Shown here piece by piece: positions 18,818 to 29,000 of a stretch of DNA of 64,000 nt. The notes below the pieces were generated by a model. The model did no database searches, was not told the DNA's origin, and saw only the letters and a list, made by a program, of their open reading frames with translations. Position numbers and translations under genes: made by a program. How positions within the stretch are numbered: the first letter of the stretch is position 1; each line of letters opens with the position of its first letter. The stretch is from the NCBI RefSeq assembly GCF_014651515.1, contig NZ_BMXA01000008.1, positions 104,175 through 168,174 on the forward strand, read 5' to 3'. The stretch is from Arenicella chitinivorans (GTDB lineage Bacteria > Pseudomonadota > Gammaproteobacteria > Arenicellales > Arenicellaceae).

Positions 18818-20218
18818 CTATTCATCGAGCAGAAGGTCCAGCCAAGGCATCGCCAGCAATAGCCCAAGGGTAATCTCCACCGGTTGAAGCTCTGAGCTTA
18901 ACGTAAAATACCCTCCCGTGGCAGATTCACTCAATGTCAGACGCGCGGACTTACTAAAGTATCGCCGCCCTGGTTGCAAGAGTCCGCAGCCCGAGTCGCA
19001 GATAATTGCGATTGTCTGCGTATCTGCATTTGAAGGCGACTGATTCAGAACCGCTGTTGACTGATTCAATGGTTCCACGAGGACTCCGAGCGTCGTCGAC
19101 GCCTGTCCGGGTGGAACCGCAAAGTCGGTGCTTGATATCAGTACTGGCTCGCTCTGCAATCCGTCTGGCACCAAGAACGATAGGTTATCTAGCTCACAGT
19201 TTTCCTGCGCACCAGTCCAAACACCATAGTTCTGATCAAGACCGCAATGCACCCTATGTTGTTCTTTGTACACCAACACTTGGCCACGCACCGGAGAGGT
19301 TAGTTTCTGAGCGGGCCCTCGCAACAAATTAAGTTGAACTTCGCGGCGTTTAACCAGAGTTAGGTTTGTCGGCAACCGAAATTCATAATTGTCTTGATCC
19401 AGGGCGACCAAACCGTTTAACGCTGTTTCCAGTATGGGGTCGGGAACAGTAAATTTATAGGCCGAACTGACTGCGGTTGTCATCTCGTAAGGAGCATTGT
19501 CATGCGCCTGTTTGACCATCCAAGCTTGTGCAGTCAGGCCGTGAGCGCGACAGGTGGCCGAGGCGCACTGATAGCCTACCATCAGAGTGTAAGTATGCCC
19601 CGACCCATATGGCGTCAAGGTTATTGGCACTCGGAACGACGCACTCGCTTGCCCACGCTCGATTTGCACCGTTTGCGTAAAGCGAGAAAGGAACCAGATA
19701 TCAGAGAAGCCCCAGCGCCGGTCGACGAACACTGCGAGCTCGATCGCATCCGTAGCTTGTTGGGCCATCGGTAAAGACACTTCACCACGCAGATAAGAAT
19801 ACATGTGAATGAGCGTGAAGTTCGCGATGTAGGATGACCGTCGGTCATGTTCACCGAACCGCTCCTGGTTCCCATGCGCGTCTCGAAAGTGAACTGTGCC
19901 AGTACGGGCATTTCCTTGGTCACACCCGTTCATGCACCGCAGATCCAACACAAAATAACCAAGCCCCTTATCCGCATCTGTCCAAGGAACAGACACCGAG
20001 TAACTCGTGCTTGATCTGCCAGCGGGAATTGTGATCGGTACGATCCTGCTGCTCGCAGGGTTATAAGGGTCAGCAATGATCTCGAGTTCGACTGATAAAG
20101 GGTACTCTGCTGAATCGCCGGGTGCGCGATTCACCGCACCACTGAAATTCACCATTTGCGCCCAAATCGCGGGACTGATCAAGTAAACAACAACACCTAA
20201 CAAGAATCGATTTTTCAT
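18818..20218 (-). CDS. Secreted protein with three related beta-rich repeats, unknown family
   Basis: I do not recognise this 466-residue protein. It has a signal peptide ending at about AIWAQ and then what look like three copies of an Ig-like or beta-sandwich unit. Each copy has a G-x-V opening (GAVNRAP, RGEVSLP, RGQVLVY), a middle strand of the type PAGRSSTSY / ERGQASASF / PPGQASTTL, and a cysteine pair late in the unit (CMNGC, CASATC, CDSGC). It begins 48 bp after the MORN-peptidase lipoprotein on the same strand, so the two may act together at the cell envelope. Confidence 0.6.
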   Translation of the reverse strand: MKNRFLLGVVVYLISPAIWAQMVNFSGAVNRAPGDSAEYPLSVELEIIADPYNPASSRIVPITIPAGRSSTSYSVSVPWTDADKGLGYFVLDLRCMNGCDQGNARTGTVHFRDAHGNQERFGEHDRRSSYIANFTLIHMYSYLRGEVSLPMAQQATDAIELAVFVDRRWGFSDIWFLSRFTQTVQIERGQASASFRVPITLTPYGSGHTYTLMVGYQCASATCRAHGLTAQAWMVKQAHDNAPYEMTTAVSSAYKFTVPDPILETALNGLVALDQDNYEFRLPTNLTLVKRREVQLNLLRGPAQKLTSPVRGQVLVYKEQHRVHCGLDQNYGVWTGAQENCELDNLSFLVPDGLQSEPVLISSTDFAVPPGQASTTLGVLVEPLNQSTAVLNQSPSNADTQTIAIICDSGCGLLQPGRRYFSKSARLTLSESATGGYFTLSSELQPVEITLGLLLAMPWLDLLLDE

Positions 20219-20266
20219 TCTTCCTCGGGGCTTATTGGCCTCAAAAAAGATGTCAGTCTGACCCTG

Positions 20267-22036
20267 TTAGGGTCCTTCCATTTCACGCAGTTTGTCCACT
20301 ATTTCTTTAGGGGCAGACAACTGGGGGTTAGACGGTTTAAGCTCCTCATCGTCCTCCCATTCTGCAATAAGTTTAGCCGCTTTTGGATAGGCATCCACCA
20401 AAGATAACGAGGCATTCTTAGCTAGCACTTCTTGGAACAAAGCACGACCAAAATAGGTCATCTCTGAATCCTCCGAACACCCAAACGATTTACTCTTGCT
20501 GTCAGCGGCCGTGATCAACATCGTTGTCTCGTTCTTTAGCACTGGCACAAAACCACCCGAATAGCAGGCGGATACCATGAGCACTCGCCATTTAATACCC
20601 GCCAGATCAAGCATCGCCTTTAACTCAGATGGCGAAAGATTCGGCAGTTTAATGCTGTCGTGATTCAGGTAAAAATCATGTTCCGAAGATCCGTGACTGG
20701 TCATATACAAGAACAGCACATCCTGCTCAACATTCATCTTTTGACCTAACGCCTTCAAGGCATCAGCGATCGACTGCCGCGTCGCGAGCGGCCAGGCTTC
20801 AGCCGTCTCATGGTGATTCACCAGTAATACGCTGTGATCTGCCGTGTCGTATCGCTGTGATAGTTGTTGTTGCACAAACTCAATCTCACGCCGGAATACG
20901 CTTTGAGAGCCATCACCAGCGATGCCAAGAAAGTAGGCCTGCGCTGTGTCAGATTCTGAATCGGGCAATCTGCTTAGCGCTTCGGATAATAATCTTTGGT
21001 GATGGGTTAGCGCCAGTTCGGCCTGTACGTGTTGACGAAAACCGGACTCGGTATCATGCACCAACTTACCGCGTGACCACCTTCCACGTTGAATTTTTGC
21101 TTGTCCTGCTTCGGGCTCAGCCAAGGTCAATGTGCCTTGACCGTGATACTCACCGAAACTGAACTCGCCTTGATAGACATCCCCATTAGCCGCTGTGTAG
21201 GTACCATTGCCATCGAACTGGTTGTAGTCGAACTCGCCGACATAAGTACTACCATCTGACCCGAACCAACGGCCTTCACCGACCATCATGCCAGACTCAA
21301 ACATGCCTTCAAGCCGGTTTCCATCTTCGCTGGTCAAACTACCTTTACCTTGGGGTTGCCACGCTTCGACTTCGCCTTTGTAAATGCTGCCATCGTACAT
21401 CGAGAGCTCGGCTTGTCCGGTCAGGACACCATCGACGAACGTGCCGCGATAGAACATATCGCCCTGTTTGAATTCACCGTCACCGTGATAATTTCCGCCC
21501 TGAAACTCACCACTGTAACTGCTGCCGTTTTCGTAGCTTACGCTGCCTTGACCATGATACAAGTTGGCTTTGAACCCGCCGGTATAGGATTCACCATCGG
21601 TTTTTGTATAAACACCTTCGCCTTCAAAGCTACCCATAACAAAGTCACCATTGTAGACATAGTCATCGGTTGTTAACTCACCTTTGCCGTGCATGTACCC
21701 ATTTTGTAAACTGCCAACATACCGCGTAGACGTATCCTGGCTAATGACGGTGAATTCTCCGGTGGCCTGACCCTCGCGAAAATCTCCTTCCCAACGATCG
21801 CCATTAACAAACACCATCACTCCTGGACCGTGGAACACGCCATCAACAAAGCTTCCTTGGTAGTACCCGCCAGCCGAAAACACCAGTTTACCCTGCCCAG
21901 AGAAACGACCATCAACCACGTCGCCGGAATACCGACTCCCATCCGGCAAGACCGCATCAGGGCTCAAAATCAACGGCTCGCTACACGCAGATAGCAGCAA
22001 TGCTGTACACAATACGCACCAAACTTTGAACGTCAT
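20267..22036 (-). CDS. Lipoprotein with 12 MORN repeats and a C13 (legumain-like) peptidase domain
   Basis: The signal peptide ends in a lipobox (LLLSAC), so the protein is lipidated and lies on the periplasmic side. Residues about 30-325 hold 12 MORN-type repeats (pattern YxGxFxxGxxHGxG, for example YYQGSFVDGVFHGPG). The C-terminal 200 residues form a caspase-like C13 domain with histidine in TSHGSSEH (His448) and cysteine in SACYSGGF (Cys491). I prefer the ATG at 22036, which gives a compact lipoprotein signal; ATGs at 22045 and 22075 are in frame. MORN arrays usually bind proteins, lipid or glycan, so a targeted protease is a fair inference. Confidence 0.85.
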   Translation of the reverse strand: MTFKVWCVLCTALLLSACSEPLILSPDAVLPDGSRYSGDVVDGRFSGQGKLVFSAGGYYQGSFVDGVFHGPGVMVFVNGDRWEGDFREGQATGEFTVISQDTSTRYVGSLQNGYMHGKGELTTDDYVYNGDFVMGSFEGEGVYTKTDGESYTGGFKANLYHGQGSVSYENGSSYSGEFQGGNYHGDGEFKQGDMFYRGTFVDGVLTGQAELSMYDGSIYKGEVEAWQPQGKGSLTSEDGNRLEGMFESGMMVGEGRWFGSDGSTYVGEFDYNQFDGNGTYTAANGDVYQGEFSFGEYHGQGTLTLAEPEAGQAKIQRGRWSRGKLVHDTESGFRQHVQAELALTHHQRLLSEALSRLPDSESDTAQAYFLGIAGDGSQSVFRREIEFVQQQLSQRYDTADHSVLLVNHHETAEAWPLATRQSIADALKALGQKMNVEQDVLFLYMTSHGSSEHDFYLNHDSIKLPNLSPSELKAMLDLAGIKWRVLMVSACYSGGFVPVLKNETTMLITAADSKSKSFGCSEDSEMTYFGRALFQEVLAKNASLSLVDAYPKAAKLIAEWEDDEELKPSNPQLSAPKEIVDKLREMEGP

Positions 22037-22209
22037 ATCAGTCATCTCAACTTTATTTAATCTCAGTCCAGGCATGCCTTTGCGAATTGACTGGGCTATT
22101 TAGTTCGAAAAGACTATCGCAGAACTTTTGGAATAACCACCATTTGTCAGTCAACTGGCGCAAATTTTTGTGACGATGGGCAGCCGATTTGATAATGAGG
22201 TGGTTAGAA

Positions 22210-23529
22210 TTACTCAGCCTTTAAGGATGTACCGAACGCGGTCAGTAACAACGCCCCAACTACCGGTGCAGAAACTGCGAACCAATGGATCCCTAGCGGG
22301 CCGGAACCCGCAACCCCACCTGCGGCCAACATGGCCAATCCGCCACAAATCAACAGCGCACTCACTATCACTATCGCAATATGATTTTTGCGCTGCGTGC
22401 TGCCACCGACGGTCTTCTCTAGCCACATAAACAGTGGTAAACCAACGAACATCAGAATCAAAAACACCGCAACCCATACGGGTCTGAAAGCCCACCAATA
22501 TCCTGTGCCGGGTGCAAAAACAAACACCTCAGGAATAAGCCAGAAGCACGCCCCGATCACCAACATCATAACGGTACTGTGCCATAAAAAAATCGGCATG
22601 ATTAACCCGTTCACCAAGACCGTTGCAGTCCAAACTCGAGCATGACTCAGCCAGCGTCGCATCGGCGCCTCAAACGCCAACAACAGCCCTATTTGGGTCA
22701 ATCCAAGCGCGATCAACGGCAACTTTGGTGGGGTTGTATTACTCATCGCTTCGCCAGGCACGCCAACCAGGCTAGTCGGATAAGGTCCAAATTGTGTCAG
22801 CAAAATAAGTGCCGTTAAACCAAATACCGCCATAGACCAAGAGCGCAGTTGGCCGCCAAGCTTGCCTTGCTGCCATGCGTAGCCCAATTGATGAACACCG
22901 CTCCACACAAAGAGATAGTTAAACCATGCCAGCGCTTGATACGGTGTATTAAAGAATACCCAGTCGCCGACCACGGCCAACAACATGGGTACCACGGCAC
23001 TCCACATCCCAAAACGGTGCCAAGCGGCTCGTGTCAACGGCACCAGCATGACAATCACAAAATAGATTGCCAGAAACCAGACTGGCACCAGCGACACCTG
23101 CGAACCAATCTGTACAAAGGCTGGATGCACCTGCAGTAAATAGCCCGTAACCCCCAGCACTGCCCACAGCACAACCAATGGGATCACTGGTCCAAGTAGA
23201 CGTCTCATACGCGACTCTAGCCACGCAGCGTAACTAAGCTGTTTAGCCCGAGCGCCATCCCAGGAAACACCATTTGAATAGCCACCGACAAAGAAAAACA
23301 CCGGCATCACCTGAAACAACCAGGTCAACCATCGCGACCACGGCTGAATTTCCAATAGATGGTCCATGCTGGGCACACCGTTTAAGAAATAAGGCGCTGC
23401 CATAATCCAATGCCCCAGTACCACTGCCCCAATTGACAGTGCGCGCAATAGATCAACATAGCGATTTCGATCCGCAGGCGTTTGTTCCGCCATGGCGGCG
23501 GCACGTTTCCACATAGCAGTTTGCTGCAT
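22210..23529 (-). CDS. Acyltransferase-3 family membrane protein
   Basis: This 439-residue protein has about ten membrane segments and the acyltransferase_3 signature at the start: RYVDLLRALSIGAVVLGHW, followed by VMPVFFFVGGYSNG with a basic RMRRLLGP loop. Family members O-acylate sugars, peptidoglycan, antibiotics or lipids using cytoplasmic acyl-CoA. The acceptor cannot be predicted here. The start could be the MAEQ methionine at codon 13. It diverges from the pspA-like gene across a 302-bp gap. Confidence 0.85.
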   Translation of the reverse strand: MQQTAMWKRAAAMAEQTPADRNRYVDLLRALSIGAVVLGHWIMAAPYFLNGVPSMDHLLEIQPWSRWLTWLFQVMPVFFFVGGYSNGVSWDGARAKQLSYAAWLESRMRRLLGPVIPLVVLWAVLGVTGYLLQVHPAFVQIGSQVSLVPVWFLAIYFVIVMLVPLTRAAWHRFGMWSAVVPMLLAVVGDWVFFNTPYQALAWFNYLFVWSGVHQLGYAWQQGKLGGQLRSWSMAVFGLTALILLTQFGPYPTSLVGVPGEAMSNTTPPKLPLIALGLTQIGLLLAFEAPMRRWLSHARVWTATVLVNGLIMPIFLWHSTVMMLVIGACFWLIPEVFVFAPGTGYWWAFRPVWVAVFLILMFVGLPLFMWLEKTVGGSTQRKNHIAIVIVSALLICGGLAMLAAGGVAGSGPLGIHWFAVSAPVVGALLLTAFGTSLKAE

Positions 23530-23582
23530 TATTTACCTCGTTGACTAGGGGGGCTTATCGGTAGTCTAGCGTGGATTCACTA

Positions 23583-23614
23583 GCAGAGCTTTAGATTTAA
23601 GCCTGAAGCTCTGC
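23583..23614. repeat. Inverted repeat in the divergent promoter region before the pspA-like gene
   Basis: GCAGAGCTT (23583-23591) and AAGCTCTGC (23606-23614) are perfect 9-nt inverted repeats around a 14-nt loop. The 302-bp gap 23530-23831 holds no gene. I looked for a sigma-54 promoter of the kind that drives pspA in enterics and did not find one. Confidence 0.35.
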
Positions 23615-23831
23615 CTGCATACCGAGTACCGCCCGAATTTTGCAATACCCACACCTTGCTTAGCACGACGCCGCAAAACCAGCTCAATGCGAATAGTCTA
23701 ATATATTTATACTTTCAGTGAAAAATACGCCACCTATGACCAAACAGTTGCCATTAACAATACCTAAACTCACGATGAACACAAGCGAGTCTCTGACTCT
23801 GATTAACGTATTGCCGAAATAGGAGGCACCC

Positions 23832-24494
23832 ATGAAATTGATCAAACGTTTATCAACCACGCTCTCTGCGACGCTGGATTCCGCAGTGGGGCAACTCGAA
23901 AATCACGATGCGATCGTGGAAGCCACGATCAAACAAACGCGACAGTCAGTGGCCAAAACCAAAGCGCGGATCAATACGCTCAAGCAACAACTTAATGCTT
24001 ACGAACAACAACTGACCGATGCACGTGAACAATATCAGCTGTGGACTGATCGAGCCGCCAAGCTAGCCGAATCAGATCAGTCGAAAGCACTACGATGTGT
24101 CGCCAGACGCAATCAATACGAAGCCGAAGTAGGGCGACTCAATCATGCGGCCTTGCAACAACGTGACCTGATTCGCGATGTTTCGCACAACCTAGAGAAA
24201 CTGCAAGACAGGCTAGAGGAAATGACACACAAACACACTCTGATGCGGTCGCGACAAACCGTGGCCGATGTGAATCGCGCCGTGGCATCCATTGATCGCG
24301 ATGAAAGCATCAACGATACCTTCGAACGCTGGGAGTCCATGGTGTTAGAACACGAGTTCGCCGTTAGCGACGCGTGTGCGAGAGACCCACTGGATCTGGA
24401 ATTAACCCGCATCGAAGATGAGGCCGATCTCTTAGCTCAGCTTAAATTGATTCAGGCCGAACACACCCCACAACAGGAGCAGTCCCATGAATAA
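23832..24494 (+). CDS. PspA/IM30 family envelope-stress protein
   Basis: The 220-residue protein is almost wholly coiled coil, with an N-terminal amphipathic helix (MKLIKRLSTTLSATLDSAVG) as in PspA and Vipp1, proteins that polymerise on and protect the inner membrane. The heptad-rich core runs from about residue 25 to 150, followed by a DVNRAVASIDRDESINDTFERWE segment like helix 4 of the family. An AGGAGG lies 6 nt before the ATG. Its stop overlaps the next gene by 8 nt. No pspBC-like genes are nearby, so regulation must differ from E. coli. Confidence 0.8.
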   Translation: MKLIKRLSTTLSATLDSAVGQLENHDAIVEATIKQTRQSVAKTKARINTLKQQLNAYEQQLTDAREQYQLWTDRAAKLAESDQSKALRCVARRNQYEAEVGRLNHAALQQRDLIRDVSHNLEKLQDRLEEMTHKHTLMRSRQTVADVNRAVASIDRDESINDTFERWESMVLEHEFAVSDACARDPLDLELTRIEDEADLLAQLKLIQAEHTPQQEQSHE

Positions 24495-25809
24495 CACACT
24501 CAACGAATCGACTTCTCCGCTACCGACAGAGGCGTCACCGAGCATGTTAGAAAAGTTCAAGCAACTTTGCACAGTGACGCAATTAATGCGCATCGGTGGC
24601 GCTTGCGCAGTCATGCTTTCAATGTCCTTGTTCATGCTCAAGGGTTGGAGTGAGGGAAATGACCTTTCTCGCTACCTTAAACTGTTGGCACAAACTGGCT
24701 TATTGACCGGCGTTGGTCTCGCACTGACTTTCATCGTTAAAGAAACCAAAGGGGCGCGCGTATTTTTTGGCTTAAGTCTATTTTCAGTCGTGGCCAACTT
24801 TACCATTTTAGGTGCGTTAACTTACTCCATGACGCAATGGGATGGCGGTTTAGTTGACTATCCATCAATGATGAAATGGGTGGTTATTGATCCGGTCACG
24901 TTCACACCGGTGTTCTTTGGCGCATTTGCCTTACTCGCCATGGTGACACGCTTTAGTTTCGCGATCTTCGCACGCCGGATCGCAGGCCCGTTAACGGTTG
25001 GCTTCTTACTGAGTTGCAGTATTTTATTGATCCCCGTGCGCAGTTCGCTCGCTGTCTGCCTGATTGCTACTGCTACCGTATTCGCTGCGTTGTGGTTGAT
25101 CAAACGCTTCTCACGCGTAACAAATTTTGTACTCACACGTGAATCTAAAGCGGCATTGGGCTTGTTGTTACTTCCACCGTCCATCATGCTGATTCGCGCG
25201 CTAAGTCTGTATCAAATCGATGCCGTTATGGTGAGTTGTTTAACCGGCTTGGTGTATCTGTCACTGCGTTTATGGATTCGCCAACTGGAAGCCCCGAACA
25301 CGCTTAGCAAAACCCTTCAGATTACTCAATACGTGACTAGCCTGGCCTTTACCGCCGCGCTGATAGAGCTGATTCCATACGCTGGGTTTGCACTGGAGTC
25401 GCTAGCGTTTGCGGCCGTGCTCTATTTGTTGGTCTACGACCAAATTAAGGGTTCCCACGACGCCAGTGCAAATGCCTGGATATTAAACGTCAGTGTGTTT
25501 CTGCTGGTGTTCAGCTGTTTATGGTCGGCATTAATTCATCCGAGCCTGTTACCAAAATTCACCAGTTTGTTTGCGGCGATTGGCGGTTTCGTGTTGACGC
25601 AGGCCACACGCAATTGCGTGGCAATGAATCAGATTGCTAACTTATCAGTTAGAGCCGGTTTAATCGGCAGCACGGTGTTGCTGGTGACACGCCTGCTGGC
25701 GGTAGTTAACTTGAGCAACTGGATGCTAATCGGTTTACTTGGTGTCACCTTAATCATTGCGGCATCACTGTATGAACGCTTTGGTTTGCGATTAAGTCGA
25801 CACAGTTGA
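24487..25809 (+). CDS. Polytopic membrane protein coupled to the PspA-like gene, unknown family
   Basis: The protein of 440 residues has about a dozen hydrophobic segments after a 30-residue soluble head. I do not recognise a family or any catalytic motif. It overlaps the end of the PspA-like gene by 8 nt, so translation is probably coupled. The likeliest role is a membrane partner or anchor of that protein. A strong terminator follows 27 bp after the stop, which makes this a two-gene operon. Confidence 0.7.
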   Translation: MNNTLNESTSPLPTEASPSMLEKFKQLCTVTQLMRIGGACAVMLSMSLFMLKGWSEGNDLSRYLKLLAQTGLLTGVGLALTFIVKETKGARVFFGLSLFSVVANFTILGALTYSMTQWDGGLVDYPSMMKWVVIDPVTFTPVFFGAFALLAMVTRFSFAIFARRIAGPLTVGFLLSCSILLIPVRSSLAVCLIATATVFAALWLIKRFSRVTNFVLTRESKAALGLLLLPPSIMLIRALSLYQIDAVMVSCLTGLVYLSLRLWIRQLEAPNTLSKTLQITQYVTSLAFTAALIELIPYAGFALESLAFAAVLYLLVYDQIKGSHDASANAWILNVSVFLLVFSCLWSALIHPSLLPKFTSLFAAIGGFVLTQATRNCVAMNQIANLSVRAGLIGSTVLLVTRLLAVVNLSNWMLIGLLGVTLIIAASLYERFGLRLSRHS

Positions 25810-25836
25810 TTCAATCGATATAAGCACGCAATTCGC

Positions 25837-25870
25837 GCGCGATGTCTTCGTATGACATCGCGCTTTTTTT
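25837..25870 (+). terminator. Intrinsic terminator after the PspA operon
   Basis: A perfect 10-bp stem (GCGCGATGTC / GACATCGCGC) with a 7-nt loop is followed directly by seven T residues. Confidence 0.9.
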
Positions 25871-26059
25871 CGGTGCAATGGGGTTAGCTGCATACGTATT
25901 CAATTCAAATTTGCCTCAAACTGGACCACAATGTTCGTGCTACGGCAATTGAGAGCGCTGCTTAACAGCGTCGCGGCCCAGCAAAGGGAGTTCCTTTAAC
26001 CAGAATGATCGCTGCCAACAGAGCAATGACATTCGACCCTACTGATTGAGGATACTCTG

Positions 26060-29000
26060 ATGGAGAGAAAACCTATACTACACCTGTGCAGAGCCTGGTG
26101 TGCAACCTTGCGCATCACCCTGCTAGGGCTGGCCTGTGGCCTAGCGCAAGCGCAAACCGACAACACACCCGCGCCCAGCACCGTCACCATCCCCGGCACC
26201 TTACAAGCATCACAGGGTTGTCCCGGCAACTGGCAACCGGAGTGTGCCGCAACGTATCTACAGTACGATGCAGCGGCCGACGTATGGAGTGCAAGCTTTG
26301 CGTTACCAGCCGGCAGTTATGAATACAAAGCCGCCCTGAATAACAGTTGGGACGAGAACTATGGCGCGAATGCCGAACGAAATGGACCCAACATCGGCCT
26401 GACGCTCGACAGCAGTCGCGACGTGCGGTTTTACTACGACCACAAAACGCACTGGGTGACCGACAATGTCACAGCCCGCATTGCTATCGCTGCCGGGAAC
26501 TTTCAAGCGCACCTTGGTTGCGCTGGTGATTGGCAGCCAGACTGTCTGAATAGCTGGTTGCAAGACCCCGATGGCGACGGCATCTACAGCTTTACTACCG
26601 ATGCCTTGCCTGCAGGCGACTATGAAGCCAAAGTCACGATCAATCAAAGCTGGGATGAAAACTACGGTGTCGACGGTGTTCCTGGCGGTGCGAATATCGT
26701 CTTTACCGTTCCGTCTGCTGGCACGGACATGCTGTTTCAATTTAATGCGGCCAACAACACCTTACAAATTGGTGTCGGTGACGCACCCAATGGTGACCTG
26801 CGTCAAGCGAAGGCATTTTGGCTAGATGCCAACACACTGGCTTGGAACACCGTCATCGACAGCACAGATCAACTCACCTTACACGCGAGCGCAACTGCGG
26901 AACTCGGCCTTGATCTGGATAGCGTCACAGGTGGCACAGATTACCCACTTGTCTTACTTGGCGGTCTGCCGGATCCCCTGAAGGCTCAATTTCGTCACCT
27001 GTCAGACTACACCGCGATATCATTGCCAAACCTGGATCCACAGACCAAACGCCAGCTACTCAAGACACAACTCGCGATTTCAATTCGCGATCAGGACGGC
27101 AAGCTAAAAGACGCCACGGCGATTCAAACCCCGGGCGCGATTGACGATTTGTTTGTGTTCGACGGGGAACTGGGACCGGTTTATCAAGACGACACGTTGT
27201 CGACGCACGTATGGGCACCAACAGCACAACAGGTCGATTTATTGTTGTACGAAGACAGCTCGCAAACCGAACCCAGTGCGGTCTTCCCGATGCAGGAAGA
27301 CCCGGCAACCGGCGTGTGGTCGGCCAGCAATCTGGCTGACTGGGACCGCATGTACTATCGCTACCGCGTTACGGTGTACACAAAGGTCACACGGCAGGTC
27401 GAAGTTAACGAAGTAACCGACCCATACTCAGTTAGTTTGTCGATGAACAGCCGTCTGAGTCAGTTTGTCGATTTAGCGGACCGAGACCTCAAACCACGCG
27501 GCTGGGATTACCTGCGTAAACCGCGCCTGCGTGCCGCGGAAGACATCTCGATCTACGAGCTGCATGTGCGTGACTTTAGCATTCTTGATACCACGGTTCC
27601 GGAGCATGAACGTGGTACGTTCAACGCTTTCACACGCAATCATAGTCGGGGCATGCGGCACTTGCGGCGGCTATCGGCCGCAGGTTTAAGTCACATCCAC
27701 TTATTGCCTGCGTTTGATATCGCATCGGTTAATGAAGACCGCAGTCAACAAGTCAGTATTGACGCCGACCTCAGCGTTCTGGCGCCGGACTCAGTGGAGC
27801 AACAAGCCGCAGTCGCAGCTGTTCAAAATCAGGATGGCTTTAACTGGGGGTACGACCCACTCCATTTCAATGTGCCGGAAGGCAGCTACAGCACCGACCC
27901 GGATGGCAGCAAGCGCGTTAGAGAATTTCGCGCGATGGTTAAAAACCTAAACCGTAACGGTCTACGCGTGGTGATGGACGTGGTCTACAATCACACCTCG
28001 TCGTTCGGTCAGTACGATCAGTCGGTACTTGATAAAATAGTGCCACAGTATTATCACCGCTATAACACCAACGGCGGTCTAGAAACCAGCACCTGTTGCG
28101 CCAATACCGCCAGCGAACATCGCATGATGGAAAAGCTCATGATCGACTCGCTATTGCTATGGGCCAAGGCGTATAAGGTAGACGGTTTTCGCTTCGATCT
28201 CATGGGCCATCATAGTAAACAAAACATACTGCGTGTACGTGAAGCATTGGATGCGCTGACATTGCGCGAGGATGGCATCGACGGAAAAAATGTCTACTTG
28301 TATGGCGAAGGCTGGAACTTTGGCGAGGTCGTCAACGACGCCCGCTTCGACCAAGCCACGCAATTGAACATGGCCGGCACCGGCGTTGGTTCGTTTGATG
28401 ATCGCGGACGTGATGCGATTCGCGGTGGCAATCCATTCGGCGGCTATCGCGATCAGGGTTTTGGCACTGGGTTACACACCAATCCCAATGGCTACGGCGA
28501 CGATCGATTGAGTGAACTATTGGTACTCAGTGACCGGACACGCAGCAGCCTGGCGGCAGGCCTTAAAGAATTCGCCTTTGAAACGCATACCGGTGAAATA
28601 CGCAAAGCAGTCAATATTGACTACTTCGGTTTGCCTACTGGGTACACCGACGACCCTCAGGAGCAGATCGCGTACATCGCTGCGCATGATAACGAAACAC
28701 TGTTGGATGGCATTCAAGCCAAGGCCCCGGACACGATGTCGATCGCCGACCGTGCACGCATGCAGAATTTCGGCAACGCGCTGGTCATGCTCGGCCAAGG
28801 AATTCCCTTTATTCACGCAGGTCAAGACTTTCTGCGCTCCAAATCCATGGACCGCGACAGTTACAACTCGGGTGACTGGTTTAATGCCATCGACTGGACG
28901 CTTCGCGAGTCAGGCTGGGGGAAAGGCTTACCGATTGCTGAGAAAAATGAAGAGAAGTGGTCGATCATCGCGCCGCTGTTGGCGAATCCTGACCTGAAGC

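Noticed and set aside
23530..23831. Sigma-54 promoter for the pspA-like gene
   Set aside because: No TGGCAC-N5-TTGC element could be found in the gap.
26303..26740. 145-codon minus-strand frame inside the pullulanase gene
   Set aside because: The pullulanase frame is conserved at each catalytic motif; the antisense frame has no recognisable protein features.
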